From positions 1 to 21,968 of the forward strand of contig LIIK01000043.1 of NCBI GenBank assembly GCA_001421095.1: 21,968 bases of DNA, in the 5' to 3' direction. Under the pieces are notes generated by a model. It did no database searches. It was not told the origin of the DNA and saw only the letters and a list, made by a program, of their open reading frames with translations. A program made the position numbers and the translations under genes. Below, in pieces: positions 8,379-15,600 of this stretch (positions are counted from its first letter, which is position 1; every line of letters begins with the position of its first letter). The stretch comes from Candidatus [Bacteroides] periocalifornicus. Its GTDB lineage: Bacteria; Bacteroidota; Bacteroidia; Bacteroidales; CAJPTX01.

Positions 8379-9100
8379 GTTGAAGTTGTAGCTCCACGCC
8401 TGAGCCTTGGGGCCATTCCCCGCGCATCAGGGGGGAGTAGCCCAGCCCCAAGGATGCTCCCGGCGACGTGCGTACCATGATCGTTAGCATACTCATACTC
8501 CTGCACATGCACGCGATTCCCAAAATCGACATGCGAGGTAACGTTGGCATCCCCAATCCCTATCCTCACGCCTTTGCCCTCTAGCCCACGACCGCCATAG
8601 ACCGCCGGGGTATTGAGCACGCTCGCTCGCCCTATGATACGCCCCTCACGGTTAGAGAGCGAAGGAGGTGCAGGGTAGAGCCCAACGGTAAGTACCCACG
8701 GGAGGCTGGCCACCTCGGTAGATACAGCTAGCAGCATCTCGGCATAGGCAGCCCTGAACTGCTCTACCACCTCAATGCCGCGTAGCCCTAACCTCGCCAG
8801 CGATTCTGACACCTGCTGTGGCTTGGCGTTTGGCGCGTAGCGAATCACCACCTTTGCACCGCCAGCACCCGCCTTGGCGTACTCGGGGAGCGTACCTCCT
8901 TGCAGGGCATCGTTCAGCTTCCACTCTGGGCGCAGTGCCACTACCGAAGTCAGCCGATTGCCACGCCCCAATGAGGGGAGCGTAGCTGACCCATCTAGCA
9001 GGGCGTAGTAGGCGTAGCCACCCACATAGTCGCCCAAGTGGATGCCGTGCGCCTTGAGCAGCTGGATCTCCCGAGCCGAGGGGAGGCCTGTAAGCTGCAC
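8360..9100 (-). CDS. Pseudogene segment 2: pro-region and first half of S8 domain
   Basis: This holds the pro-region (LPSAREIQLLKAHGIHLGDY) and the start of the catalytic domain, with the catalytic Asp in RIGIGDANVTSHVDF and the His in NDHGTHVAGS. The frame goes wrong right after RGMAP. One extra base in the GGGG run at 8409-8412 restores KAQAWSYNFNVQKNGL, which joins the next segment. Without that base the segment reads about 15 unrelated residues to a stop. It has no independent function because the serine half is missing. Confidence 0.6.
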   Translation of the reverse strand: MQLTGLPSAREIQLLKAHGIHLGDYVGGYAYYALLDGSATLPSLGRGNRLTSVVALRPEWKLNDALQGGTLPEYAKAGAGGAKVVIRYAPNAKPQQVSESLARLGLRGIEVVEQFRAAYAEMLLAVSTEVASLPWVLTVGLYPAPPSLSNREGRIIGRASVLNTPAVYGGRGLEGKGVRIGIGDANVTSHVDFGNRVHVQEYEYANDHGTHVAGSILGAGLLPPDARGMAPRLRRGATTSTCRRMA

Positions 9101-9109
9101 CAGGGCGTT

Positions 9110-9310
9110 CTACTGTCCATTGGTGGGGGATTGTAGATGCCCACGCTCCAACGGGGCGGACGGCCCCCGAGTGGAGGAGCGTTCTACCGGCACGTTCTGC
9201 TCGGGTACAAAGATGTGCCCACCGAGCCGCACGGCCTGCTGCGCATGCACAGCCACTGGCAGTAGCACGGAGAGCAGCATAGAGAATAGTCGAATCCGCT
9301 TCATACGCAT
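9110..9310 (-). CDS. Pseudogene segment 1: signal peptide and start of pro-region
   Basis: About 66 codons. A basic start (MRMKRIR) is followed by a hydrophobic stretch and a likely signal peptidase I site after VHA. The segment ends at TAG 9110-9112. The same frame continues past it with NALVQLTG and a pro-region typical of secreted S8 peptidases, so this stop is a nonsense change, not the gene's end. The simplest ancestral codon would be CAG (Gln), which is an inference. Taken alone this would be a secreted peptide of about 43 residues with no known role. Confidence 0.55.
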   Translation of the reverse strand: MRMKRIRLFSMLLSVLLPVAVHAQQAVRLGGHIFVPEQNVPVERSSTRGPSAPLERGHLQSPTNGQ

Positions 9311-9657
9311 TAAACTTTTAATTGTGAAAAACAAGCATAAAATACTCCAAAAACGCTTGTAAGTTACTAAAAAAATTACAAAACGCAAACCCTATGGAAA
9401 TTCGATGCCCCAGATAGAAAGGGGATGCCACTACGCAGCCAGCAGATAGTAGAAGCCCCCTGCAAAACTCACATAAACGACCAGTACACTGCGCCACTAC
9501 AGGCTTTGATAAACTGAATCGCTCGATTAAAACCCATTTACCCGCAAGAAGGGGGAAGACATCCAATACAAGATTGAACCCCTATAGGACTTTTACAGAG
9601 GGTATGGTAGAAGAAGGATGGCAGTTGAGGCTCTGGATTCCAGATAGATATAATAGG
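9311..9657. other. Intergenic stretch upstream of the S8 pseudogene
   Basis: AT-rich near the S8 start, with the candidate promoter and inverted TTGTAA/TTACAA pair. From about 9400 to 9657 I see no gene, RNA or repeat; the minus-strand open frame at 9318-9566 has no recognisable motif. Confidence 0.5.
9359..9389 (-). promoter_or_regulatory. Candidate promoter of the S8 peptidase pseudogene
   Basis: On the minus strand a TTTG (9386-9389) is followed after 19 bases by TAACTTAC (9359-9366), a 6-of-8 match to TAnnTTTG. An alternative -7 is TATGCTTG nearer the start codon (7 of 8) but without a -33 TTTG at the right distance. An inverted pair TTGTAA (9357-9362) / TTACAA (9376-9381) overlaps the region and could be an operator. 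Confidence 0.3.
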
Positions 9658-9691
9658 GCAGCGGGTAGGGAGCATGCTCCCTACCCGCTGC
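9658..9691 (-). terminator. 34-base perfect palindrome, likely terminator of the glucosaminidase gene
   Basis: Two 17-base arms form a perfect palindrome without a spacer (core GGGAGCATGCTCCC). It begins 24 bases after the TGA at 9716-9718. The hairpin is very stable, but the minus-strand sequence after it (CCTATTATAT) is only weakly U-rich. Rho-independent termination is therefore plausible rather than certain. Confidence 0.55.
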
Positions 9692-9715
9692 TTACATTGA
9701 GGATACGGCTAGCTA

Positions 9716-10690
9716 TCAGCCCTTCACGGGTACTTTGCCCCTGAGGTAGATTAGCTGCCCTGGCTCTGGCTGTTCGCCCTCCTTCATCCGATTCCGACGG
9801 TAGAGGCTCTTGGTCTTTACGGCGTACTTCTGGGCTATGGAGTACATGGTTTCGCCAGCTTCTGCCACATGCACCTGGTGCTGGATCTCAGCCTTGCGCC
9901 GTTTAGGCTGGATGTAGATCACCGAGCCTGCTGGCGGTAAACTCCTGCTAGGTAACTCATTGTATGATTGTATCTCCCACTGCATCATCTCCATCTGCCT
10001 CGATAGATCGGCATACGTGTCATGGGGCTGGACTATGACGTAGCGCACCCGATTTCTGATGTATACCCTATGATTACCAGCAAGCTCAATCACAAAGCCC
10101 TTCTCTGGCACTACGAGCTGGCCCGTATCCACGGTAGGCGATACCACCTCTATCTCCACCCCGCTGTCATAGGCAAAAAGCCCCTGCTCTTCGATGATAT
10201 CTATCAGGCGCTGGGCATACTTAGGATCGGTAGCGTAGCCCGCCTTCTTCAGCCCGTGCGCCCATCCCTTGTAGTCGGTGGGGGCTAGGTTGAAGAGCGT
10301 GGCGTAGCGCCGAGTGCCCCGCAGGAAGAGCGAATGGTCGTCAAACGAATGCTGGGCAGAGTTATACACCCGAAAGCACTCCCCACGCGCATCGTCGTCG
10401 TGGTACATTCGCTTTCCCTGCCATGTTTTATGGCACTTAATGCCAAAATGATTATTGCCCTGGGTAGCAAGGCGGCTCTTGCCATTCCCGCTCTCAAGCA
10501 TTCCCTGCGCTAGGGTTATGCTGGCCGGCACGCCATGACGCTTCATCTGGTCTATGGCCATATCCTTATACCGATCCCGATAGGCACTCCGATCCCGCTG
10601 GAGCTGCGTTTGCGCCAGCAGTCCGAGTGGCAGCAGTAGCAGAGCCAGCAGCAGGGCCAGCCTCGTGGGGTTTGGCGTATTGGCTATCAT
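9716..10690 (-). CDS. Glucosaminidase-domain cell-wall hydrolase with LysM
   Basis: A secreted peptidoglycan hydrolase of about 324 residues. A hydrophobic signal peptide (LALLLALLLLPLGLLAQ) is followed by a mannosyl-glycoprotein endo-beta-N-acetylglucosaminidase (FlgJ/Bax-like) domain at about residues 35-165. The likely catalytic Glu is in ITLAQGMLESGNGKS, and the family motif NNHFGIKC follows. A degenerate LysM (VQPHDTYADLSRQ) and a clear C-terminal LysM (AEAGETMYSIAQKY ... PGQLIYLRG) bind glycan. It would cut glycan strands in the periplasm during growth or division. I chose ATG 10690, directly before the signal peptide. A GTG at 10699 would overlap the upstream stop as TAGTG and is possible. 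The tight spacing to the NifU-domain gene suggests cotranscription. Confidence 0.85.
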   Translation of the reverse strand: MIANTPNPTRLALLLALLLLPLGLLAQTQLQRDRSAYRDRYKDMAIDQMKRHGVPASITLAQGMLESGNGKSRLATQGNNHFGIKCHKTWQGKRMYHDDDARGECFRVYNSAQHSFDDHSLFLRGTRRYATLFNLAPTDYKGWAHGLKKAGYATDPKYAQRLIDIIEEQGLFAYDSGVEIEVVSPTVDTGQLVVPEKGFVIELAGNHRVYIRNRVRYVIVQPHDTYADLSRQMEMMQWEIQSYNELPSRSLPPAGSVIYIQPKRRKAEIQHQVHVAEAGETMYSIAQKYAVKTKSLYRRNRMKEGEQPEPGQLIYLRGKVPVKG

Positions 10691-10698
10691 CCTGTCCA

Positions 10699-10953
10699 CT
10701 AGCAGTCAGCCGTTGCCTCGATGGCTATCACATCCTGGATCTCGGGTACCGACCGCATTACAGATTCCTTCACCCCATTTCGCATCGTCATGGTGCTGAA
10801 CGGGCAGGTACCGCAAGCCCCCTCTAGGCGCACGTGCACAACCAGATCGTCGGTTATCCGTTCCAGCACGAGGTTGCCCCCGTCGTTCACCAGGTAGGGA
10901 CGGATGAGCGCCAAGGCTTGCTCTACACGCGCGGTTATTTCTGGCGTTACCAT
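10699..10953 (-). CDS. NifU C-terminal-domain protein (Fe-S cluster carrier)
   Basis: 84 residues, consisting only of a NifU C-terminal (Nfu-type) domain. The conserved N-terminal half IRPYLVNDGGNLVLERI is followed by the cluster-binding pair C47/C50 in GACGTCPFS. Proteins of this family hold a 4Fe-4S cluster, usually between two monomers, and pass it to target enzymes in the cytoplasm. It lies between mrp and the cell-wall hydrolase on the same strand; its TAG overlaps a possible GTG start of the hydrolase. No promoter of its own is apparent in the 228 bases after mrp, so it is probably read from the mrp promoter. The pairing with Mrp fits a shared role in iron-sulfur delivery. Confidence 0.9.
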   Translation of the reverse strand: MVTPEITARVEQALALIRPYLVNDGGNLVLERITDDLVVHVRLEGACGTCPFSTMTMRNGVKESVMRSVPEIQDVIAIEATADC

Positions 10954-11181
10954 AATGTTGTGTGGTTTAGGTTAAAGGCTCGGGCAACCGACGACTAGGG
11001 AAAGGAACAGGAAGATCTCCGCTTAAAAGGGAGAATACCCCACTGCTGCCGTCGTGCCCCATTAGCTCTCTCTGTTAGCCCTCTTAAAAATTATGATCCC
11101 ATAAAAATCGCTAGGTGCATAGCCTCCTCCAACTCGGGTAGTGGGGATATTCAACTCCCACAACTAAAAACGTCCCACATC

Positions 11182-12351
11182 CTACATACCCTCTTGGTAC
11201 TGCAGAGCCTCGTTGTACTCAATGTTCTGGCGCAGGGCATTGGCAATTCCATCAAATGCACCTGCCAACACCGAGGAATCAGCCGCCACCGGGCAGCCCG
11301 TATCGCCCCCCTCACGGATGCTCTGCACTATAGGAACCTGCCCAAGCAGTGGAACGCCCCTCTCCTCGGCCAGCCGCTTGCCCCCCTCCTTGCCGAAAAG
11401 GTAGTACCTATGCCCCTTGAACTCCTCGGGTTCAAACCACGCCATATTCTCCACAATGCCGAGTATGGGTACCCGAACCTGCTCACCGCTGAACATGCTT
11501 ATGGCCTTCTCCGCATCGGCGAGCGCCACACGTTGGGGGGTGGTAACTATTATAGCGCCTGTGAGCTTGAGATCCTGCACCACCGTGAGCTGGATGTCGC
11601 TCGTGCCAGGGGGCATGTCCAGCAGCAGGAAGTCGAGTTCGCCCCATTCACCCATGGTTATAAGCTGCTTGAGCGCATTGGATGCCATAGGTCCTCTCCA
11701 AACCAACGCATCGTTCGCATTCACGAAAAAGCCCATCGAGAGCATCTTCACCCCGTAGGCTTCCAGGGGTTTTATGAGGTTTTCATCCCCCTCCTTGTGT
11801 ACCTCGGGATGCTCATCGGTCAGCCCAAGCATCAGGGGCATGCTAGGACCATGCACATCGGCATCGAGTATCCCCACAGAATACCCTTGGCGGGCTAGCG
11901 CTACAGCCACGTTCACCGTAACCGTAGATTTCCCCACGCCCCCCTTGCCCGAAGCCACCGCCACTATGCGCTTCACCCTGGCCACCCCCCCGAGTTTGTG
12001 GGCATCCTTGGGCTTGGGGATTGCATCACCACTCACCACGTCGGCCTCTATGGTTATCCCCTCGCCAAAAGCAGCTACCAGCGCACGCCTGCTCGCCCGG
12101 AGGAGCGACTGACCGAACGGATCGTTATTGGCCAAAAGCCGAATGGTGAAACGGATCTTGCCCTCGCTGCACGTGAGCCCATGCACCATGCCGAGCTCCA
12201 CAATGTTCTTACGGAGATCGGGGTGGATAACCTTGCTAAGGATCTCTTCAACCTGCTCTTTCTCTACTGCCATTGCCTTTTCATCTAGCGGATTAACCTC
12301 TGGAATCTGCAAATTCCCTCTGCTACTTGCAGAAACGTCCCAATCCGCCAT
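11182..12351 (-). CDS. mrp: Mrp/ApbC-type iron-sulfur carrier P-loop ATPase
   Basis: 389 residues. An N-terminal MIP18/DUF59 domain (about residues 28-105, VEEILSKVIHPDLRKNIVEL) precedes a MinD-like ATPase. The deviant Walker A is at about 134-142 (SGKGGVGKST), followed by DADVHGPSMP and LLLDMPPGTSD. Family members carry and transfer Fe-S clusters in the cytoplasm. The C-terminal CxxC of the E. coli protein is absent: the sequence reads VENMAWFEPEEFKGHRYY, which I recall as usual for Bacteroidota homologues. ATG 12351 adds about 26 residues before DUF59; it fits a start of transcription just upstream, while ATG at 12273 is an alternative. Heads a likely unit with the NifU-domain and glucosaminidase genes. 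Confidence 0.92.
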   Translation of the reverse strand: MADWDVSASSRGNLQIPEVNPLDEKAMAVEKEQVEEILSKVIHPDLRKNIVELGMVHGLTCSEGKIRFTIRLLANNDPFGQSLLRASRRALVAAFGEGITIEADVVSGDAIPKPKDAHKLGGVARVKRIVAVASGKGGVGKSTVTVNVAVALARQGYSVGILDADVHGPSMPLMLGLTDEHPEVHKEGDENLIKPLEAYGVKMLSMGFFVNANDALVWRGPMASNALKQLITMGEWGELDFLLLDMPPGTSDIQLTVVQDLKLTGAIIVTTPQRVALADAEKAISMFSGEQVRVPILGIVENMAWFEPEEFKGHRYYLFGKEGGKRLAEERGVPLLGQVPIVQSIREGGDTGCPVAADSSVLAGAFDGIANALRQNIEYNEALQYQEGM

Positions 12352-12381
12352 TTGTTCGCCTTCACGTAAAGGCTACAGCCG

Positions 12382-12414
12382 CAAAGGTAGAAAAAATCTA
12401 GATAAAAATATCAA
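12382..12414 (-). promoter_or_regulatory. Promoter of mrp
   Basis: On the minus strand TTG (12412-12414), then 22 bases, then TACCTTTG (12382-12389), a full match to the Bacteroidota -7 element. It predicts a leader of about 25 bases to ATG 12351. Confidence 0.7.
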
Positions 12415-12605
12415 TTGTTACTCGCTGAAAAGTCCATTCATCAGTGCCATGCCCTATAGAAAAGCTGTATAAACCAACACAATGCACCCCGTTAGCGATA
12501 CAGTGTGGCGCATCGCTTATACGAGTTTTGCCGTGGTCGTCTAAGGAGCCTGCCAGCACGGATAGCTACCCGATGAATCCTGCAATTCCACTGCTTGCAC
12601 CACAT
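12415..12605. other. Intergenic stretch between mrp promoter and nifJ terminator
   Basis: I see no gene here. A weak 6-bp inverted pair (AGCGAT ... ATCGCT) lies near 12493-12517. The remaining sequence has no repeat or motif I can name. Confidence 0.4.
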
Positions 12606-12639
12606 AAAAAATCCCACGCCTTGCGGCGTGGGATTTTTT
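12606..12639 (-). terminator. Rho-independent terminator of nifJ (could act both ways)
   Basis: A 15-bp perfect stem (ATCCCACGCC / GGCGTGGGAT plus A/T tracts) with a TTGC loop. There are six Ts after it on either strand. It lies 33 bases past the nifJ stop. mrp, downstream on the same strand, has its own promoter, so the two are separate units. Confidence 0.9.
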
Positions 12640-12672
12640 ATACGACCCTAAACTTCGCAGGCTTTGCAGACC

Positions 12673-15600
12673 CTACTTAGCCTGCTCCTGCTCGTAGTTC
12701 ATCTGCGCCAGGCGTAGGTAGCTATTGTAGCGCCAGTGCGCATTGCTCTCAGCAGCCTTGAATAGCTCCGCGGCCTCTGCCGGGAAGCTCTTCTGGAGAC
12801 TGCTGTAGCGCACTTCACCGTTGATGAAGTTCTGGAAATCCTCCCATTTTGGAGGTTTGGAATCGAGGCTGAAGGGATTCTTCCCCTCCTCCTCAAGCAG
12901 CGGATTGTAGCGGTAGAGCTGCCAGTATCCACAGCTCACAGCATTCTTTTCCTCCAGCTGGCTAGCCCCCATTCCTACGCGTAGCCCGTGGTTGATACAG
13001 GGAGAGTAGGCTATAATGAGTGCTGGGCCAGGGTAGGCCTCCGCCTCTCTAATGGCCTTATAGCACTGGTTCTGATCTGCCCCCATGGCTATCTGCGCCA
13101 CATACACATAGCCGTAGCTCATGGCCATCATCCCCAGATCCTTCTTGCGAATGCGCTTACCCGAGGCGGCGAATTTGGCCACTGCTGCCACAGGGGTCGA
13201 CTTGGAGGCCTGCCCCCCCGTGTTGGAGTAAACCTCGGTGTCGAGTACCAGCACCTTCACATTCTGGCCAGAGGCCAACACGTGGTCGAGCCCTCCGTAC
13301 CCGATATCGTATGCCCAGCCGTCGCCACCAAAGATCCAGAGGCTTTTCTTAGAGAAATACTGCTGAAAACCTAGAAGTTCCTTTGCCGTTGAGCTCCCGT
13401 CAGCCTCTAGTGCCTTCACCAAAGCGTTAGAGGCCTCCTGGCTCTCATTGTTCTTGTCGCACTGCTCTAGCCACTTGCCCAGCGCCTCCTTGGCAGGAGC
13501 AGAGAGCTCGTTGCCAGTGTTGATTTCGAGCGCCCTAGCCACCACTCTCTCGTGGATTTTCTCTATCCCCGTGTGAATGCCAAGGCCGAACTCTGCATTG
13601 TCCTCAAAGAGGGAGTTCGCCCAAGCCACCCCTTGCCCCAGCTCGTTGGCCCGGTAGGGGCTCGCAGGCGATGAGCCACCGTAGATAGAGGAGCAGCCCG
13701 TGGCGTTGGCCACTATCATCCTATCGCCAAAAAGCTGCGTAATAACCTTAATGTAAGGAGTTTCACCGCATCCAGCGCAAGCCCCTGAGAACTCGAAGAG
13801 CGGGCGGGCAAACTGGCTGTTCTTCACATTGGCGAACTTATCCACCACCGCCTTGTAGCCCACCTTATGCTCCATGTATTCCCACGCGGGCACTTGGTCG
13901 AGCTGGCTCTCGAACAGTTTCATCTCCAGAGCCTTATGCTTAGGCGCAGGGCATACCTCCACGCAGCTACCGCAGCCCGTGCAGTCCATAACGCTCACCT
14001 GGATACGGAACTTGTAATCCTTAAGCGCCCCCCCCTTACCATCGATGCAAGTGGCCACTGCCGGTGCATTCTTAGCCTCCTCCTCAGTTAGCAGGAACGG
14101 ACGGATAGCGGCATGGGGGCAAACGTAGGCGCACTGGTTGCACTGGATGCAGGTATCGTTTATCCATTCGGGAACCATCGAGGCTACCCCGCGCTTCTCC
14201 CACTGGGCAGTGCCGCTGGGTAATGTGCCATCCTCACGCCCCACAAAGGCACTCACTGGGAGGTCATCGCCCTTCTGGTCGTTCATGGGCACCATCACCT
14301 GGTTCACAAAGTCTGGAGCATTCTCCAGCTTGACCACAGGCTCTGGCTCCAGGTTGGCCCAGGCTGCTGGCACCGGCACCTCCTTCACCTCGCCACCGCG
14401 GTCTACTGCAGCGCAGTTCTTCTTCACCACGTCCTCGCCCTTCTTGCCGAAGGTTTTCTCTATGGCGTGCTTCATCTCTGTTACCGCCAGGTCGTAGGGT
14501 ATCACGTTGGCGATCTTGAAGAAGGCGCTCTGCATTATGGTATTGGTGCGGTTGCCAAGGCCACATTCACGGGCTATGGTGGTACCGTCTATCACGTAGA
14601 GCTTCACCTTCTTGCTGGCGAGTACACGCTTTACGCTATTGGGCAGGTGGTGTTCCAGCTCTTCACCTTGCCACGAGCAGTTCAGCAGGAATGAACCACC
14701 CTCCTTAATGCCCCGTAGCATATCGTACTTGCGCAGGTAGGCCGGCACGTGGCAGGCCACAAAGTCTGGCGTGGTAACCAGGTAGGGCGAGCGAATGGGG
14801 ATATTCCCAAACCGCAGGTGGGAGATGGTGATACCGCCCGATTTCTTGGAATCGTAGGCAAAGTAGGCCTGGCAGTACTTATCGGTCGATTCACCTATAA
14901 TCTTGATGGAGTTCTTGTTAGCCCCCACCGTACCATCAGAACCCAGACCGTAGAACTTGCCCTGGAATACACCTTCGTCCCCTAGGTTAATCTCTTCGCC
15001 CACCGGCAGCGAGCGGAAGGTGACATCATCCACAATGCCGATGGTGAAATCATTCTTGGGTTCTGACTGCCACAGGTTTTCATACACAGCTATAATCTGG
15101 GCTGGCGTGGTATCCTTTGAGCTTAGCCCATAGCGACCACCCACGATGAGGGGGGCATTCGGTAAGCCGTAGAATACGCTGCGCACATCATTGTAGAGCG
15201 GCTCGCCAGTAGCACCGCTCTCCTTGGTACGATCTAGCACCGCCAGACGCTTCACCGTGGTAGGCAGCGCATTGAGGAAATGCTTTGTGGAGAACGGGCG
15301 GTAGAGGCGCACCACGAGCATCCCGACCTTCTTGCCCTGCCCATTGAGGTAATCTATCACCTCGCGGGCAGTGTCGGCCACGCTACCCATGCAGATGATA
15401 GCCTCGGTAGCCTGCGGATCGCCGTAGTAGTCGAAGAGATGGTAATGGCGTCCAGTAACCTTAGCCATCTCATCCATGTAATACTCTACTATGCCTGGGA
15501 TGGCCATGTAGTAGGGATTACTAGCCTCGCGGTTCTGGAAGTAGACATCGGGGTTCTGGGCAGTACCACGGGTTACGGGGTGCTCGTTGCTAAGCGCGCG

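Larger units (their letters stand above)
476..9310 (-). pseudogene. Giant secreted S8 (subtilisin-like) peptidase with T9SS sorting domain, broken in seven places
   Basis: The eight open segments on this strand join into one protein of about 2,945 residues. Order of parts: signal peptide (MKRIRLF..., ending near VHAQQ), N-terminal pro-region, S8 catalytic domain, jelly-roll/CARDB-like modules, GEVED, LamG-like, MBG-like, three regulatory-like repeats, InlB-B-type repeats, T9SS type A sorting domain. All catalytic residues are present: Asp in GIGDANV (8549-8551), His in HGTH (8477-8479), the oxyanion Asn in AAGND (8172-8174) and Ser in GTSMATP (7930-7932). The lesions are in-frame TAG at 9110-9112 and 4468-4470, single missing bases in short homopolymers at 8409-8412, 8032-8035, 6097-6099 and 1257-1260, and a different frameshift near 5078-5085. 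The intact protein would have been exported and anchored by the T9SS to degrade extracellular protein. I chose ATG 9310 (ATG 9304 is also possible) because the signal peptide follows at once. Recent inactivation is my inference; sequence error is the main alternative. Confidence 0.85.

Noticed and set aside
8032..8412. Programmed ribosomal frameshifting within the S8 domain
   Set aside because: The sites lack a slippery heptamer with a following structure, and four further frameshifts plus two stops would all have to be bypassed.
4468..9112. Reassignment or programmed read-through of UAG in the S8 gene
   Set aside because: TAG ends most intact genes here, and five additional frameshifts in the same gene would remain unexplained.
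12444..12680. Plus-strand open frame between mrp and nifJ
   Set aside because: It runs through the nifJ terminator hairpin, shows no recognised motif and has no promoter box.
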